From assembly GCA_910574345.1 (NCBI GenBank), contig CAJSZV010000032.1:1-51659 (forward strand): a DNA stretch of 51,659 bases. The letters are read 5' to 3'. This DNA comes from Clostridiaceae bacterium. GTDB lineage: Bacteria > Bacillota > Clostridia > Lachnospirales > Lachnospiraceae. A program made the position numbers and the translations under genes. Below are positions 34,091 through 42,565 of this stretch, in pieces (within the stretch, counting starts at the first letter, position 1; every line of letters starts with the position of its first letter). Under the pieces are notes generated by a model. That model ran no database searches, had not been told where the DNA came from, and saw only the letters and a program-made list of their open reading frames with translations.

Positions 34091-34505
34091 AAAAGATATT
34101 GGAACGAGAAAAGACCTTGTGCTTTATCGGCTCCAGACCGCTAAAGCTGATTTGAAATCAGCAAGAATATTATTGGCGGCAGAGGAATATAAGGGAGCAA
34201 ATAATCGAGCTTACTATGCTATTTTTCATGCAATCAATGCGGTTCATGCGTTGAGCGAAAAATCTTATAAACGCCATAAAGATGCTATCGCAAATTTTAA
34301 TAAGGACTATGTTAAAAATGAGATTTTTCCCAGAGAGATAGGGAGAAAAATCGGTGAGGCTGAAGAAATTCGTCATGCGAGTGACTATGATGATTTTTAT
34401 ATTGCCAGTCGGGAAGAATCTGAAAGGCAGGTTGCCGTAGCAGATGAATTTATAAAATTGACTGAAACATACTGCATGAAGCAGTTTAAAGTTCTTGAGG
34501 AATGA
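34077..34505 (+). CDS. hepT: HEPN-domain toxin of MNT-HEPN pair
   Basis: In this 142-residue, all-helical protein, the N-terminal RLQTAKADLKSARILLAAEEYKGANNRAYYAIFHAINA is the hallmark of HEPN proteins paired with nucleotidyltransferases, and EIRHASDYDDFY holds the R-x4-Y-like active-site region. Start ATG 34077 (AAGGGGTGG upstream) overlaps the antitoxin gene. The free toxin is an RNase; the pair acts in plasmid maintenance and in phage defence. Confidence 0.85.
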   Translation: MERPKKDIGTRKDLVLYRLQTAKADLKSARILLAAEEYKGANNRAYYAIFHAINAVHALSEKSYKRHKDAIANFNKDYVKNEIFPREIGRKIGEAEEIRHASDYDDFYIASREESERQVAVADEFIKLTETYCMKQFKVLEE

Positions 34506-34790
34506 TGTTGGATAGTTAGAGGAAGTAAAAGGGGAAAACTTCGCTTGTTTCTTCTGTATATAGCAGAAAAGCAGTTTTACCAACTTTCAAAACGGATTTA
34601 CCAATTTTTAAAACCATTGGATTTAGGGAAGAAAATAAGAGGCAAAAATTCTTTACCATCTCGAAAACTGGTAAACTCAAAACAGAACCCCTCTCAATCC
34701 CGCATAAATCCAGCATTCCATCAAAAAGTTCGCAAAGCAGATGGGAATGTAAGCCCTGAAACCTTACAATTTAACATGATATGAAAAAGG

Positions 34791-34849
34791 CCCCAAAAGC
34801 CTTGTAAATTCCCGATTGATCGGAGAATGCAAGGTGTTTTGGGGTTTTT
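34791..34849 (+). terminator. Intrinsic terminator
   Basis: CCCCAAAA-CCTTG pairs with CAAGG-TTTTGGGG; an inner CCGAT/ATCGG stem is also present, and TTTTTG follows. It separates the defence cargo from the partition operon. Confidence 0.85.
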
Positions 34850-34906
34850 GCGTGTTTTTGAAAAAGCCGCAAAATACCGTATAAAACCGTCTGAAATCAC
34901 TTCAAC

Positions 34907-34983
34907 TTGAGTATTACTCAAACTACTTGTTGAGTAAAATGAGTATCTTAAATCTTTAGCGAAGTTTACTCAAATTATTAAAA
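34907..34983. promoter_or_regulatory. TTGAGTA palindromes, probable operator of partition operon
   Basis: The 15-bp perfect palindrome TTGAGTATTACTCAA (34907-34921) is followed by TTGAGTA at 34930, TGAGTA at 34940 and TACTCAA at 34977. They lie 40-120 bp before the first gene of the DUF6075-parA-parB operon, where autoregulation by ParA, ParB or another factor is common. Confidence 0.6.
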
Positions 34984-35026
34984 ACCACATCGTTACCTTC
35001 AAAAAAAGAAAAGGAAAATAAAGAAT

Positions 35027-35437
35027 ATGAATGAAGAGAAAATGATTTATTCAAGTATGGAGCATAAGGATTTTTTTGTTCGGTCATTGAAGCGGTGCAG
35101 ATATCAGGATGTCTATCATGCTGCGTTGGTGTACTGTCTGGGAATTGACAGGGATACAAGGGATCATGTAAATGAGATTTATGATTTCAAGACTGGATTG
35201 GTGAAGACAGAGTGCCTGCATGATGGGTGGCAGACTTCCGGGAGCAGGAAAATTGTCCGAATGGCTTACAACTTATATAACAATGGAACCCCAAGTGTGT
35301 TCGATTATGAGGATTCCAAGGAGCAGTTGACGGAATGTGGGCGGTATACGGTAGAGGAACTGTTCTGCTGTGGCTATGCGCCTTATTTCTGGCAGGCAGT
35401 TAAGATTCGGTATCCGGAGTATTGTGGGGCAGCTTAA
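35027..35437 (+). CDS. DUF6075-like protein
   Basis: This 136-residue protein with several cysteines has the segment VYHAALVYCLGIDRDTRDHV and the C-terminus RYTVEELFCCGYAPYFWQAVKIRYPEY, which match small proteins of Clostridia labelled DUF6075 as I recall them. No catalytic motif is visible. It is the first gene of the operon, 27 bp before parA and just behind the operator palindromes, so it may regulate partition or element copy number. Confidence 0.6.
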   Translation: MNEEKMIYSSMEHKDFFVRSLKRCRYQDVYHAALVYCLGIDRDTRDHVNEIYDFKTGLVKTECLHDGWQTSGSRKIVRMAYNLYNNGTPSVFDYEDSKEQLTECGRYTVEELFCCGYAPYFWQAVKIRYPEYCGAA

Positions 35438-35464
35438 AGAGAGACGATTGACGGAGGAAAAAAG

Positions 35465-36253
35465 ATGGCAAAGGTCATAACCGTAGCTTCGCAGAAAGGC
35501 GGAGTGGGAAAAAGTACAACTTGTGTGAATCTGGGTATTGGACTGGCCAGGGAAGGAAAAAGAGTCCTTTTGATTGACGCGGATGCCCAGGGCAGTATGA
35601 CAGCGTGTCTGGGGATTGCAGAGCCGGATGAACTGGATGTTACCTTGGTGAATCTGATGGAGAAGGTGGTCAATGATGAACCGTGGGAGCTTGATGAGGG
35701 GATTCTGCACCATGAGGAGGGAGTGGATTTTCTTCCTGCCAATATTGAACTGGCAGGTATGGAGGCAACCCTGGTGAACATGATGAGTAGGGAGACGATC
35801 TTGCGGCAGTATATTGATAGGGTTCGGGAACGGTATGATTTTATCTTGCTGGATACCATGCCTTCTCTGGGGATGATAACCATTAATGCGCTGGTAGCGG
35901 CGGATAGTGTGCTGATACCAGTGGAATCGGCTTATTTGTCGGTGAAGGGGCTGCAGCAGTTGATCAAGACCATTGGACGGGTGCGGCGGCAGTTGAACCG
36001 GGATCTGGAGATTGAAGGGATTTTGCTTACCAAGGTAGACCGCAGGACAAATTATGCAAAGGATATCTCTGACCGGCTCCGGGAAGCCTATGGGGACAGG
36101 ATACATATTTTTGAGAATTGTATCCCATTATCCATTAAGGCGGCGGAAACCAGCGCGGAGGGAAAGAGCATTTTTATCCATGCCCCTAAGGGAATTGTGG
36201 CGGAAGGGTATGCGGCACTGACGAAGGAGGTGCTTTCCCATGGGGAGTCGTAG
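35465..36253 (+). CDS. parA: ParA-family partition ATPase
   Basis: This 262-residue protein carries the deviant Walker A KGGVGKSTT near residue 11, Walker A' LIDADAQGS and Walker B FILLDTMPSLGMIT. It has no N-terminal HTH, so it is closer to the Soj/type Ib form. ParA coats the nucleoid and moves ParB-bound centromeres, giving stable inheritance of plasmids and excised ICEs. Start behind GACGGAGGAA. It overlaps parB by 14 bp. Confidence 0.93.
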   Translation: MAKVITVASQKGGVGKSTTCVNLGIGLAREGKRVLLIDADAQGSMTACLGIAEPDELDVTLVNLMEKVVNDEPWELDEGILHHEEGVDFLPANIELAGMEATLVNMMSRETILRQYIDRVRERYDFILLDTMPSLGMITINALVAADSVLIPVESAYLSVKGLQQLIKTIGRVRRQLNRDLEIEGILLTKVDRRTNYAKDISDRLREAYGDRIHIFENCIPLSIKAAETSAEGKSIFIHAPKGIVAEGYAALTKEVLSHGES

Positions 36254-37142
36254 TGCGGATAAGATCAAGTTTCGTTCTTTTGATGATCTGTTTGGGGAGC
36301 AGGAGCCGAAAGGGGTAGAAAAGGAAACAAAGGGAACCGTGGAAGATCAGGTGGTCAGAATGGTGCTGGCAGAGCTTCATCCGTTTAAGGGACGTCCATT
36401 TCGCGTTATGGAAGATGAAGAAATGATGGAAATGGTGGAGAGTGTGAGGCAGTTTGGCGTTCTAGTGCCTGTGATTGTCCGGCCGGATAAGGGTGAGGGA
36501 TATGAGATTATTGCGGGTCACAGGAGGAAGCGGGCCAGTGAGTTGGCCGGGTGTTCGGATATACCGGCGATAGTTCGGGATTTGACGGATGATGAGTCGG
36601 TTATTGCTATGGTGGATTCTAATATTCAGAGGCTGAATATTCTTCCTTCGGAGAAGGCAAGGGCTTACCGGATGAAAATGGAGGCCATGGAACATCAGGG
36701 TGTGAAGGGAGGACAGCATACGGCGGCAGTATTGGGTGAGGCTTCTGGGGAGAGTGCCAGGACGGTCCACAGGTATATCCGGCTTACCTATCTGGTGCCG
36801 GAACTGCTGGAACTGGTGGATCAGAAACGGATTCCTGTTGTTGCGGGGGAGAGCCTTTCTTTTTTGAAGGAAGGGGAGCAGGAACTGTTGAGAGATTATG
36901 TGGTGCAGAGGCAGGTGTTTCCGTCAAAGGGGGAAGCGGAATTGCTGCGGGTGGAAAGCGGTAAGGGGGAGTTGAGTGTTGAGAAGGTTCAGGGGATTTT
37001 GTGTAGGAATGGGAAAGCAATAGGGATAACCATTTCGGCAAAGCGGATTCGGGATTATTTTCCGGAGGGGTATACGAAGGAGGAGATTGAGGAGGTGGTT
37101 TACAGCCTTTTGGATTCGTGGAGGGCGAAGGGGAGTGGGTAG
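36240..37142 (+). CDS. parB: ParB-family centromere-binding protein
   Basis: This 300-residue protein has an N-terminal ParB/Spo0J CTPase domain with FKGRPFRVMEDEEMMEMVESV, GYEIIAGHRRKRAS (arginine-rich box) and MVDSNIQRLNILPSEKARAY, then a central HTH (SARTVHRYIRLTYLVPEL). The C-terminal dimerisation part ends EEIEEVVYSLLDSW. ParB binds parS sites and spreads. A ten-copy palindromic array begins 18 bp after its stop and is the probable binding site. Confidence 0.92.
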   Translation: MGSRSADKIKFRSFDDLFGEQEPKGVEKETKGTVEDQVVRMVLAELHPFKGRPFRVMEDEEMMEMVESVRQFGVLVPVIVRPDKGEGYEIIAGHRRKRASELAGCSDIPAIVRDLTDDESVIAMVDSNIQRLNILPSEKARAYRMKMEAMEHQGVKGGQHTAAVLGEASGESARTVHRYIRLTYLVPELLELVDQKRIPVVAGESLSFLKEGEQELLRDYVVQRQVFPSKGEAELLRVESGKGELSVEKVQGILCRNGKAIGITISAKRIRDYFPEGYTKEEIEEVVYSLLDSWRAKGSG

Positions 37143-37159
37143 AAAGAATAGTGGTCCCT

Positions 37160-37503
37160 TTGTGCCATGGTGGCAGAAAGGGAGAGTGGGAACCTTGTGC
37201 CACGGTGGCAGAAAGTAGGGATGGGAGTCCTTGTGCCATGGTGGCACAAAGCATATTTAGGAGCCTTGTGTCATGGTGGCAGAAAGTGAGAGTGGGGGCC
37301 TTGTGTCATGATGGCAGAAAGTAAAGAGTAGGAATTTTTGTATCACGATGGTATAAAGCATGAGTAGAGTTCCTTTGTGTCACGGTGGCATAAAGCATAG
37401 ATTGGAGCTTTTATGTCATGGTGGTACAAAGTATATTTTGGGGGCTTTGTGTCGTCATAATAGAAACTTATGGAAGAATTTTTTGTGTCGGCGCAAGAGG
37501 ATA
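37160..37503 (+). repeat. Ten-copy palindromic repeat array, candidate centromere
   Basis: Units of 21 bp with consensus TTGTGYCAYGGTGGCAnAAAG start at 37160, 37195, 37231, 37266, 37301, 37338, 37375, 37411, 37447 and 37483: a spacing of 35-37 bp. The core TTGTGCCA-TGG-TGGCACAA is a perfect inverted repeat in the third copy. Copies 9 and 10 are decayed. The 14-16 bp between units are variable. Position directly after parB suggests a parS array; iterons of a replication origin are the alternative. An eleventh copy lies at 45153. Confidence 0.9.
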
Positions 37504-37647
37504 GCAGAGGGAAAAAGGGATAAAACAGCAAAAATATTTTATAGTGTTTTCTGATGATTCTAGGTAGGATGGTTCATTCTCCAAAGCAAATTTTGAAACG
37601 TGACAGAGCAATTTGTTTGATTTTTTAATTTGATTTGGAGGATTATT

Positions 37648-38202
37648 ATGGGTAAGAGTGGAGTTATTACGGAGAAAAGCAAAGAAAATAAAGCGTATCA
37701 TAATGTGATCGTGCTGTTTAAAATTTATCGTTCGGTTTCCTGGCGTATGCAGGTACAGATCGGGCAGGTGAAGCACCGTTTTCGGAAAGAGTATGGAACG
37801 GATGTGGACAGCTTTCTGGAATCTATTTATCAGGCAGGAATGGACTTGAATGATGATGAGGCGAATATTAAGCCAAGGGTGGAAGCGATCAGCAGCTCCA
37901 ATAAGTTTTTGAAACTGATTGATGAATCAGTGGAACTGATGAGATTGTATCATCCCCAGGGAGAAAGGTATTACTGGGTTTTGTATTATACATATATGAC
38001 ACCGCACCAGCTGAGTAATATTTCGGAGATTATGGAGAAGCTGGAGCCGCATTTGTCTCAGGGAGTAGGGATTAACCGAAGTACTTATTTTCGGTGGAGG
38101 GATAGCGCTCTGAAGGCAGTGGAAGGGATTTTGTGGGGGTATGAGGAGGAAAGCCGGAGACTGTTGGAACATTACCGGGATACGTGGAGGGAAGAACTGT
38201 AA
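37648..38202 (+). CDS. Putative HTH regulator downstream of the repeat array
   Basis: This 184-residue protein starts at ATG 37648 behind GGAGGATT. The N-terminal half is basic (IYRSVSWRMQVQIGQVKHRFRKEYG) and the C-terminus INRSTYFRWRDSALKAVEGILWGY looks like the end of an ArpU/RinA-like or sigma-like HTH. It may act as regulator or, being placed next to the repeats, as a repeat-binding or replication protein; no initiator motif is seen, so this is open. Confidence 0.5.
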   Translation: MGKSGVITEKSKENKAYHNVIVLFKIYRSVSWRMQVQIGQVKHRFRKEYGTDVDSFLESIYQAGMDLNDDEANIKPRVEAISSSNKFLKLIDESVELMRLYHPQGERYYWVLYYTYMTPHQLSNISEIMEKLEPHLSQGVGINRSTYFRWRDSALKAVEGILWGYEEESRRLLEHYRDTWREEL

Positions 38203-38502
38203 AAAATCTTGAAACTTGCAGGTTTTTAAGTATAATATTAGATATAAATGAATTTATGTAGGATTATGGGGTGTCTCTTAAATAAAAGGGAACGGTGGTT
38301 TTAATGATAATCTACTTGAAATTAGTTATTTTAGGATTGAGCAATTAGAGGATGATATTTGGGAGTTAATTTATTTCAAAATAATTGTAAGGGAGGTGCA
38401 GCAGTATTATTGTGTTTGCATACTCCCTTTAAATATATTTAGTTTGATTATCAATATAGATGTAGTATAGAAAGTAGAATTAAAGCAACAAAGGAGACAA
38501 TT
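38203..38502. other. AT-rich leader region of the nuclease-STAND gene
   Basis: About 300 bp without a gene. A promoter lies at 38209-38236. An inverted repeat AAGGGAG/CTCCCTTT surrounds about 20 nt near 38389-38424. The low GC content begins here and continues through the next gene. Confidence 0.5.
38209..38236 (+). promoter_or_regulatory. Promoter upstream of the nuclease-STAND gene
   Basis: TTGAAA, 16 bp, TATAAT. It would give a leader of about 260 nt before the gene at 38503. Confidence 0.55.
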
Positions 38503-41500
38503 ATGTTTGAGATTACGGGTGAGGATATAATGGCATTGGATGATGTGGATCTTCGTGAACTGGTGGGACGTTTATGTAAAGCCGAAGTAGAACGGGACGG
38601 TGGGGCCACATCAGGGGTACATTATGGAGGACATCAAAAGGCACCAGATGGTGGAGTTGATGTTGAAGTTGATATAGACTTCTCATTGCGGAAAGGGAGT
38701 TATATACCTAAACCATGTACTTTTTATCAAGTTAAGGAACACAAGATGCCTCCAAAAGCGATTGAACATGAAATGTGTCCCCAAGGAGTAAGAAGGCCAA
38801 TATTTGATGAACTTGTATTAAAACAAGGAAGCTATATTATTGTAAGTGGAAGAGATAATGTTTCTCCTTCGGCATTAAAAGATCGCATAAAGGCGATGAA
38901 GGCGGCTCTTGGCCCCTTGAAAAATGGAGTTTCTGTTGATTTTTATGATCAAAGCAGAATGGCCAATTGGGTAAATGATTATGAGCCGATTGTTGCTTGG
39001 GTTAAGTGTAAGCTGGGAGATTCATCTGAAGGATGGTCTCCTTATGGAAATTGGACAGGCGATCATGATGATTTAGCCCGTCCATATATTGTAGACAAAA
39101 ATATCCGAATTAAAAAAACTGATATAGCAGAAACCATGTCTATTCAGGCTGCTCTTGAGGATATACGTTCAATATTACGGAATCCTGGTAAATCGGTTCG
39201 CCTAACCGGTTTATCAGGAGTTGGAAAAACACGATTTGCACAGGCGTTATTTGAGGAAATAGGATACGGTCCGCTTCCACAAGAACTTGCGCTTTATGTT
39301 GATTTTCAAAAGCCTATTAGAATGTTTCCTATGGAAATGGTAAAAGAATTACTTGCAAAAAAACATAGGAAGATCGTAATTGTAGATAACTGTGCTGCTA
39401 CAGAACACCATGAATTAACAAGACTCTGCAAATCTCCCAAGAGTACCGTTAGCTTGCTTACGATTGAGTATGACGTACAAGATGGGGAGCCAGAAGATAG
39501 TGAAGTATACCAGATGCTTCCTTCATCGAATGAATGTATTGTTGATATTTTGAAACAGAGAAAATTTTACAAAAATGATCAGGATTACAATAGAATTGCG
39601 TTACTGGCAGGCGGAAATGCAAGAGTTGCTATTGTTTTGGCAAAGGCTACCAAGAAAGAAAAAAATCTGAATGAATTGAAGGATGAAGAACTTTTTGAAC
39701 GGATTTTTTGGCAAAAGGGGAAATTTGATGATGCTTTATATAAAACAGCAGAAGTCTGCTCTTTGGTTTATTCTTTTTCAATCAACCAAAATAAAGAGAA
39801 AACAGACGAAATTAGGGTGTTAGCAAGTTTATATGATATTTCTATAAGAGATATGGTGAGAAATGTAAACCGGTTATATAAGCGCCAGATAGTACAAAAG
39901 CGTTCTCATTGGCGAGCCGTTCTGCCACATGCTTTAGCAAATCGTTTGGCAAAAGAAGCATTAGAAAATTTGGGCGCTGAAATTGTTTTAGAAACTATGA
40001 ATAATAGTTCTAATCATATGATACGTTCGTTTTCAAAAAGAATGAGTTTTTTACATGATAGTAAGGAGGCTCAGGACATTTTTGATGCGTGGTTAAAACT
40101 TCCACTTATGACTTCTCCAAATTATTGGAGCGATGTCTGTCAATATAGATTGGAAGATGCGGCTCCCGTAATTCCTGAACAGGTACTTTCATTTATTGAA
40201 CAAATGTATAAAAGAGATAAGGGAGAATATCTATTGGGAGGGTTTCATGAACAAGTGATTGTGCGAATTTTGTCACAATTAGCATATGAACCGAAGTGGT
40301 TTGATCGCAGTCTGAAAATTCTTTCGGATTTACCATTAAAAAGAAATAAAAGAGAAGATGTAAGTGGATTCTTTCAAATTGTGTATTCTGGAACATATGC
40401 GTTGATAGATCAGAGGCTCCATTTTGTTCAAACCTTGCTACATCATAACAATGAGAATTATATTCAACTTGGAATAGATTGTTTGGATAGAATGCTGCAG
40501 TGTAAACATCAGATAAGGTATTTATATAAGGGATTTGAATCTTTTGGCATGTATCAACGTGATAATGGCTTAGATTTATCTGGAGAATATAAAAGCTGGT
40601 ATCTAAGAGTTATTGAATTTATTACCATAGAGATGTCGGCATTATCAACGGAATCAAAAGAACGGGTAAGAGAAATTTTAGGAAAAAGTTTGGTTGGATT
40701 TGGATATGAACATTATTGGGACATTATAGAAGAATGCTGTATGAAATTTGGAAAAGATAGGGATTGGTGGCAGGGATGGATTGGCCTTGGAAATATTAAA
40801 AAATTTTATGATAATGAATTAGAACTGTGTGAGAAAGAGTTATTAGATCAATTGATTTTTTTGATAGAGCCAATAGATGCTGTCCCGAGAATGGATTGTA
40901 TCTTGCGAGAGAGTTCTTTTGAACTGGAAATATATTTTCCTTCAGAAGAAAAGATAAATGAAGAAATCAGGAGGCTGGCGGCAATCTTTGCAGAGAATCC
41001 GGAATTGTTGGAACAATTATTTAGTCAAATAGGTAATAGATTTTTGATGGTAGGTGCTAGATTTGGAAAGGAACTGGCAGAGGCTGAATCATCAGATTCT
41101 TTTGCTCCTTTGTGGCCTTCCATGTGCAAAATATTGGATAAAGATTTGAGTATGAGTATTGCTGTTGGGTACCTTAATGTTAAATATAGTCATGATAGGG
41201 AGAATACCATTCGTTTATTAGATTTATTGGAAAATACAGATAAAGCCTCTCAGGCAGTACAGATCCATTCTATACTGGAATGTTCCGGAAAATACCTCCA
41301 GCATATTTTAAAACTATTATCGGAAGATGTAATAGACTTAAATTGTGTTTCACATTTACGGCATTATGTTATTAGTGATAAAATTGAAGAAACGGAGTTT
41401 TTAGATTTTATATTGAAGATTAAGGATATGCAACACGGAAGCTCTGTTGTGCTGAATATCTTTTGGCTATATTGTGAAAAGATAAAAAGTAATAGAAATA

Positions 41501-42240
41501 TGTTGTCAGCATATGCCAAGGCAGTTGGACGTATAATAGCTATTGAGGGAATCAAAAATTTTGAATTGGAAGAGGGGAATAGTATAGAATACGAGTTGGC
41601 AGAAGTGATGGAGATTTGTTTCGCTGATGATAATGTTTCAAAGGAAGAGATTAAAAAGTTATTTATTTCTTTAAGGGATTTTCCTACAGTGCGGAATAAG
41701 TATAAAGGAAGCTACTTTAAGAGTTTAATGTATCCCGTAGCCGGATTGTATGTGGAAGATTTTTTAGATATTATCGTAGGTGATGAAAAAGGGCCATATG
41801 AGTTAGAAAGAGAAATTAAGGGCGGTAATGGAATTAGCACAAATATAATAGATAATCTTAATCCTGAACGTGTGTTTTTATGGGCAGATAATAGCAAAAG
41901 ACGATTAAGAGTTGTAAAGTTAAGTTCTGGATTCCGAAGAGAAGAGAATGGTCAATATCAATGGACAGAACTTGCGAGAAAATTATTGCATACAGAAGAC
42001 GGGAAGCAGATATTGGAGCAATTTGCAAAGAAGATTCCCCCAATGTCTTGGTCAGGTTCCCGAAGTAAAATAATTCGTGAGTGTTTGACTCTTTTACAGG
42101 AACTGAAGTCGGATGAGTATTTGGGGGAGATCGCTTGTAGAGAAATTGAAAAAGTGGAAAAGGAAATTCTGGAAACAGAAGAATACGAGAAACAAAAGAT
42201 GTCTAATATGGAGGAGATAAATGAAAGATTTGAATTTTAA
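38503..42240 (+). CDS. Nuclease-STAND NTPase, Avs/NLR-like defence protein
   Basis: This 1245-residue protein starts behind CAAAGGAGAC. Residues 1-170 look like an Mrr-type PD-(D/E)XK nuclease: E19, D53 in DGGVDVEV, and Q76-V-K78 in FYQVKEHK. A STAND/AAA+ ATPase follows with Walker A GLSGVGKT (236-243), Walker B IVIVDN (D295), and a TIEYD / GNARVAIVLA region as in NACHT/NB-ARC sensors. The rest, about 750 residues, is helical without known repeats and may sense a phage product. This order (nuclease effector, STAND switch, helical sensor) is that of Avs antiphage proteins. It stands alone in AT-rich DNA with its own promoter. The specific Avs class and trigger are not recognisable by eye. Confidence 0.75.
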   Translation: MFEITGEDIMALDDVDLRELVGRLCKAEVERDGGATSGVHYGGHQKAPDGGVDVEVDIDFSLRKGSYIPKPCTFYQVKEHKMPPKAIEHEMCPQGVRRPIFDELVLKQGSYIIVSGRDNVSPSALKDRIKAMKAALGPLKNGVSVDFYDQSRMANWVNDYEPIVAWVKCKLGDSSEGWSPYGNWTGDHDDLARPYIVDKNIRIKKTDIAETMSIQAALEDIRSILRNPGKSVRLTGLSGVGKTRFAQALFEEIGYGPLPQELALYVDFQKPIRMFPMEMVKELLAKKHRKIVIVDNCAATEHHELTRLCKSPKSTVSLLTIEYDVQDGEPEDSEVYQMLPSSNECIVDILKQRKFYKNDQDYNRIALLAGGNARVAIVLAKATKKEKNLNELKDEELFERIFWQKGKFDDALYKTAEVCSLVYSFSINQNKEKTDEIRVLASLYDISIRDMVRNVNRLYKRQIVQKRSHWRAVLPHALANRLAKEALENLGAEIVLETMNNSSNHMIRSFSKRMSFLHDSKEAQDIFDAWLKLPLMTSPNYWSDVCQYRLEDAAPVIPEQVLSFIEQMYKRDKGEYLLGGFHEQVIVRILSQLAYEPKWFDRSLKILSDLPLKRNKREDVSGFFQIVYSGTYALIDQRLHFVQTLLHHNNENYIQLGIDCLDRMLQCKHQIRYLYKGFESFGMYQRDNGLDLSGEYKSWYLRVIEFITIEMSALSTESKERVREILGKSLVGFGYEHYWDIIEECCMKFGKDRDWWQGWIGLGNIKKFYDNELELCEKELLDQLIFLIEPIDAVPRMDCILRESSFELEIYFPSEEKINEEIRRLAAIFAENPELLEQLFSQIGNRFLMVGARFGKELAEAESSDSFAPLWPSMCKILDKDLSMSIAVGYLNVKYSHDRENTIRLLDLLENTDKASQAVQIHSILECSGKYLQHILKLLSEDVIDLNCVSHLRHYVISDKIEETEFLDFILKIKDMQHGSSVVLNIFWLYCEKIKSNRNMLSAYAKAVGRIIAIEGIKNFELEEGNSIEYELAEVMEICFADDNVSKEEIKKLFISLRDFPTVRNKYKGSYFKSLMYPVAGLYVEDFLDIIVGDEKGPYELEREIKGGNGISTNIIDNLNPERVFLWADNSKRRLRVVKLSSGFRREENGQYQWTELARKLLHTEDGKQILEQFAKKIPPMSWSGSRSKIIRECLTLLQELKSDEYLGEIACREIEKVEKEILETEEYEKQKMSNMEEINERFEF

Positions 42241-42299
42241 TTAGTTTATTAGTGGGGAAGCTAAGAGATACATTGCACACTACATTTAGATGAAAGATA

Positions 42300-42328
42300 T
42301 TGACATGCGCTATATATAGTGTTATTAT
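42300..42328 (+). promoter_or_regulatory. Promoter TTGACA-17-TATTAT
   Basis: A near-consensus promoter 60 bp after the stop of the STAND gene. Transcription from about 42335 would meet a terminator at 42458-42495 before any well-placed gene start. Confidence 0.75.
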
Positions 42329-42334
42329 ATAGGA

Positions 42335-42495
42335 GTATTGATTTATATATCTTTTAAGCAAAAGATATAATAAAAATTTGTTCCTGTATGCACAAGCAGG
42401 AAGCTGAACGGTGAATATCTTACCGGATTGCTTTTGTTTATCTATGAATCAGAGAATGACGCTCATTTTGTAATGGAAATGCGGCGTCTTTTTTT
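42335..42495 (+). ncRNA. Short leader or small RNA ending in a terminator
   Basis: About 160 nt between promoter and terminator contain the hairpin TTCCTG/CAGGAA (near 42382-42402) and a further A/T-rich inverted repeat TATATCTTTT/AAAAGATATA (42350-42371). No gene is seen except an 8-codon frame. It can be a free small RNA or an attenuating leader of the gene at 42566. Confidence 0.45.
42458..42495 (+). terminator. Leader terminator upstream of 42566 gene
   Basis: GACGC-CATTT pairs with AAATG-GCGTC, followed by seven T residues. It lies 70 bp before the start of the next gene. Confidence 0.8.
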
Positions 42496-42565
42496 GTGCA
42501 GAAAAAGGGACGGCAATATGGAAGGAGGGCAGAGATATAGGTTTATCAAAGCAAAGGAGGGGCGA

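Larger units (their letters stand above)
34506..35026. other. AT-rich intergenic stretch before the partition operon
   Basis: About 520 bp contain no gene. The left part has several TTTACCA/TGGTAAA motifs; then comes the terminator at 34791-34849 and the operator-like palindromes at 34907-34983. Confidence 0.6.

Noticed and set aside
37160-37503. CRISPR-like regular repeats
   Set aside because: Units are 21 bp palindromes with only 14-16 bp between them, they degenerate along the array, no cas genes occur, and they sit directly after parB. A centromere or iteron array fits better.
37118-37554. Short frames inside and beside the repeat array
   Set aside because: Their sequence merely translates the repeats and they have no ribosome sites.
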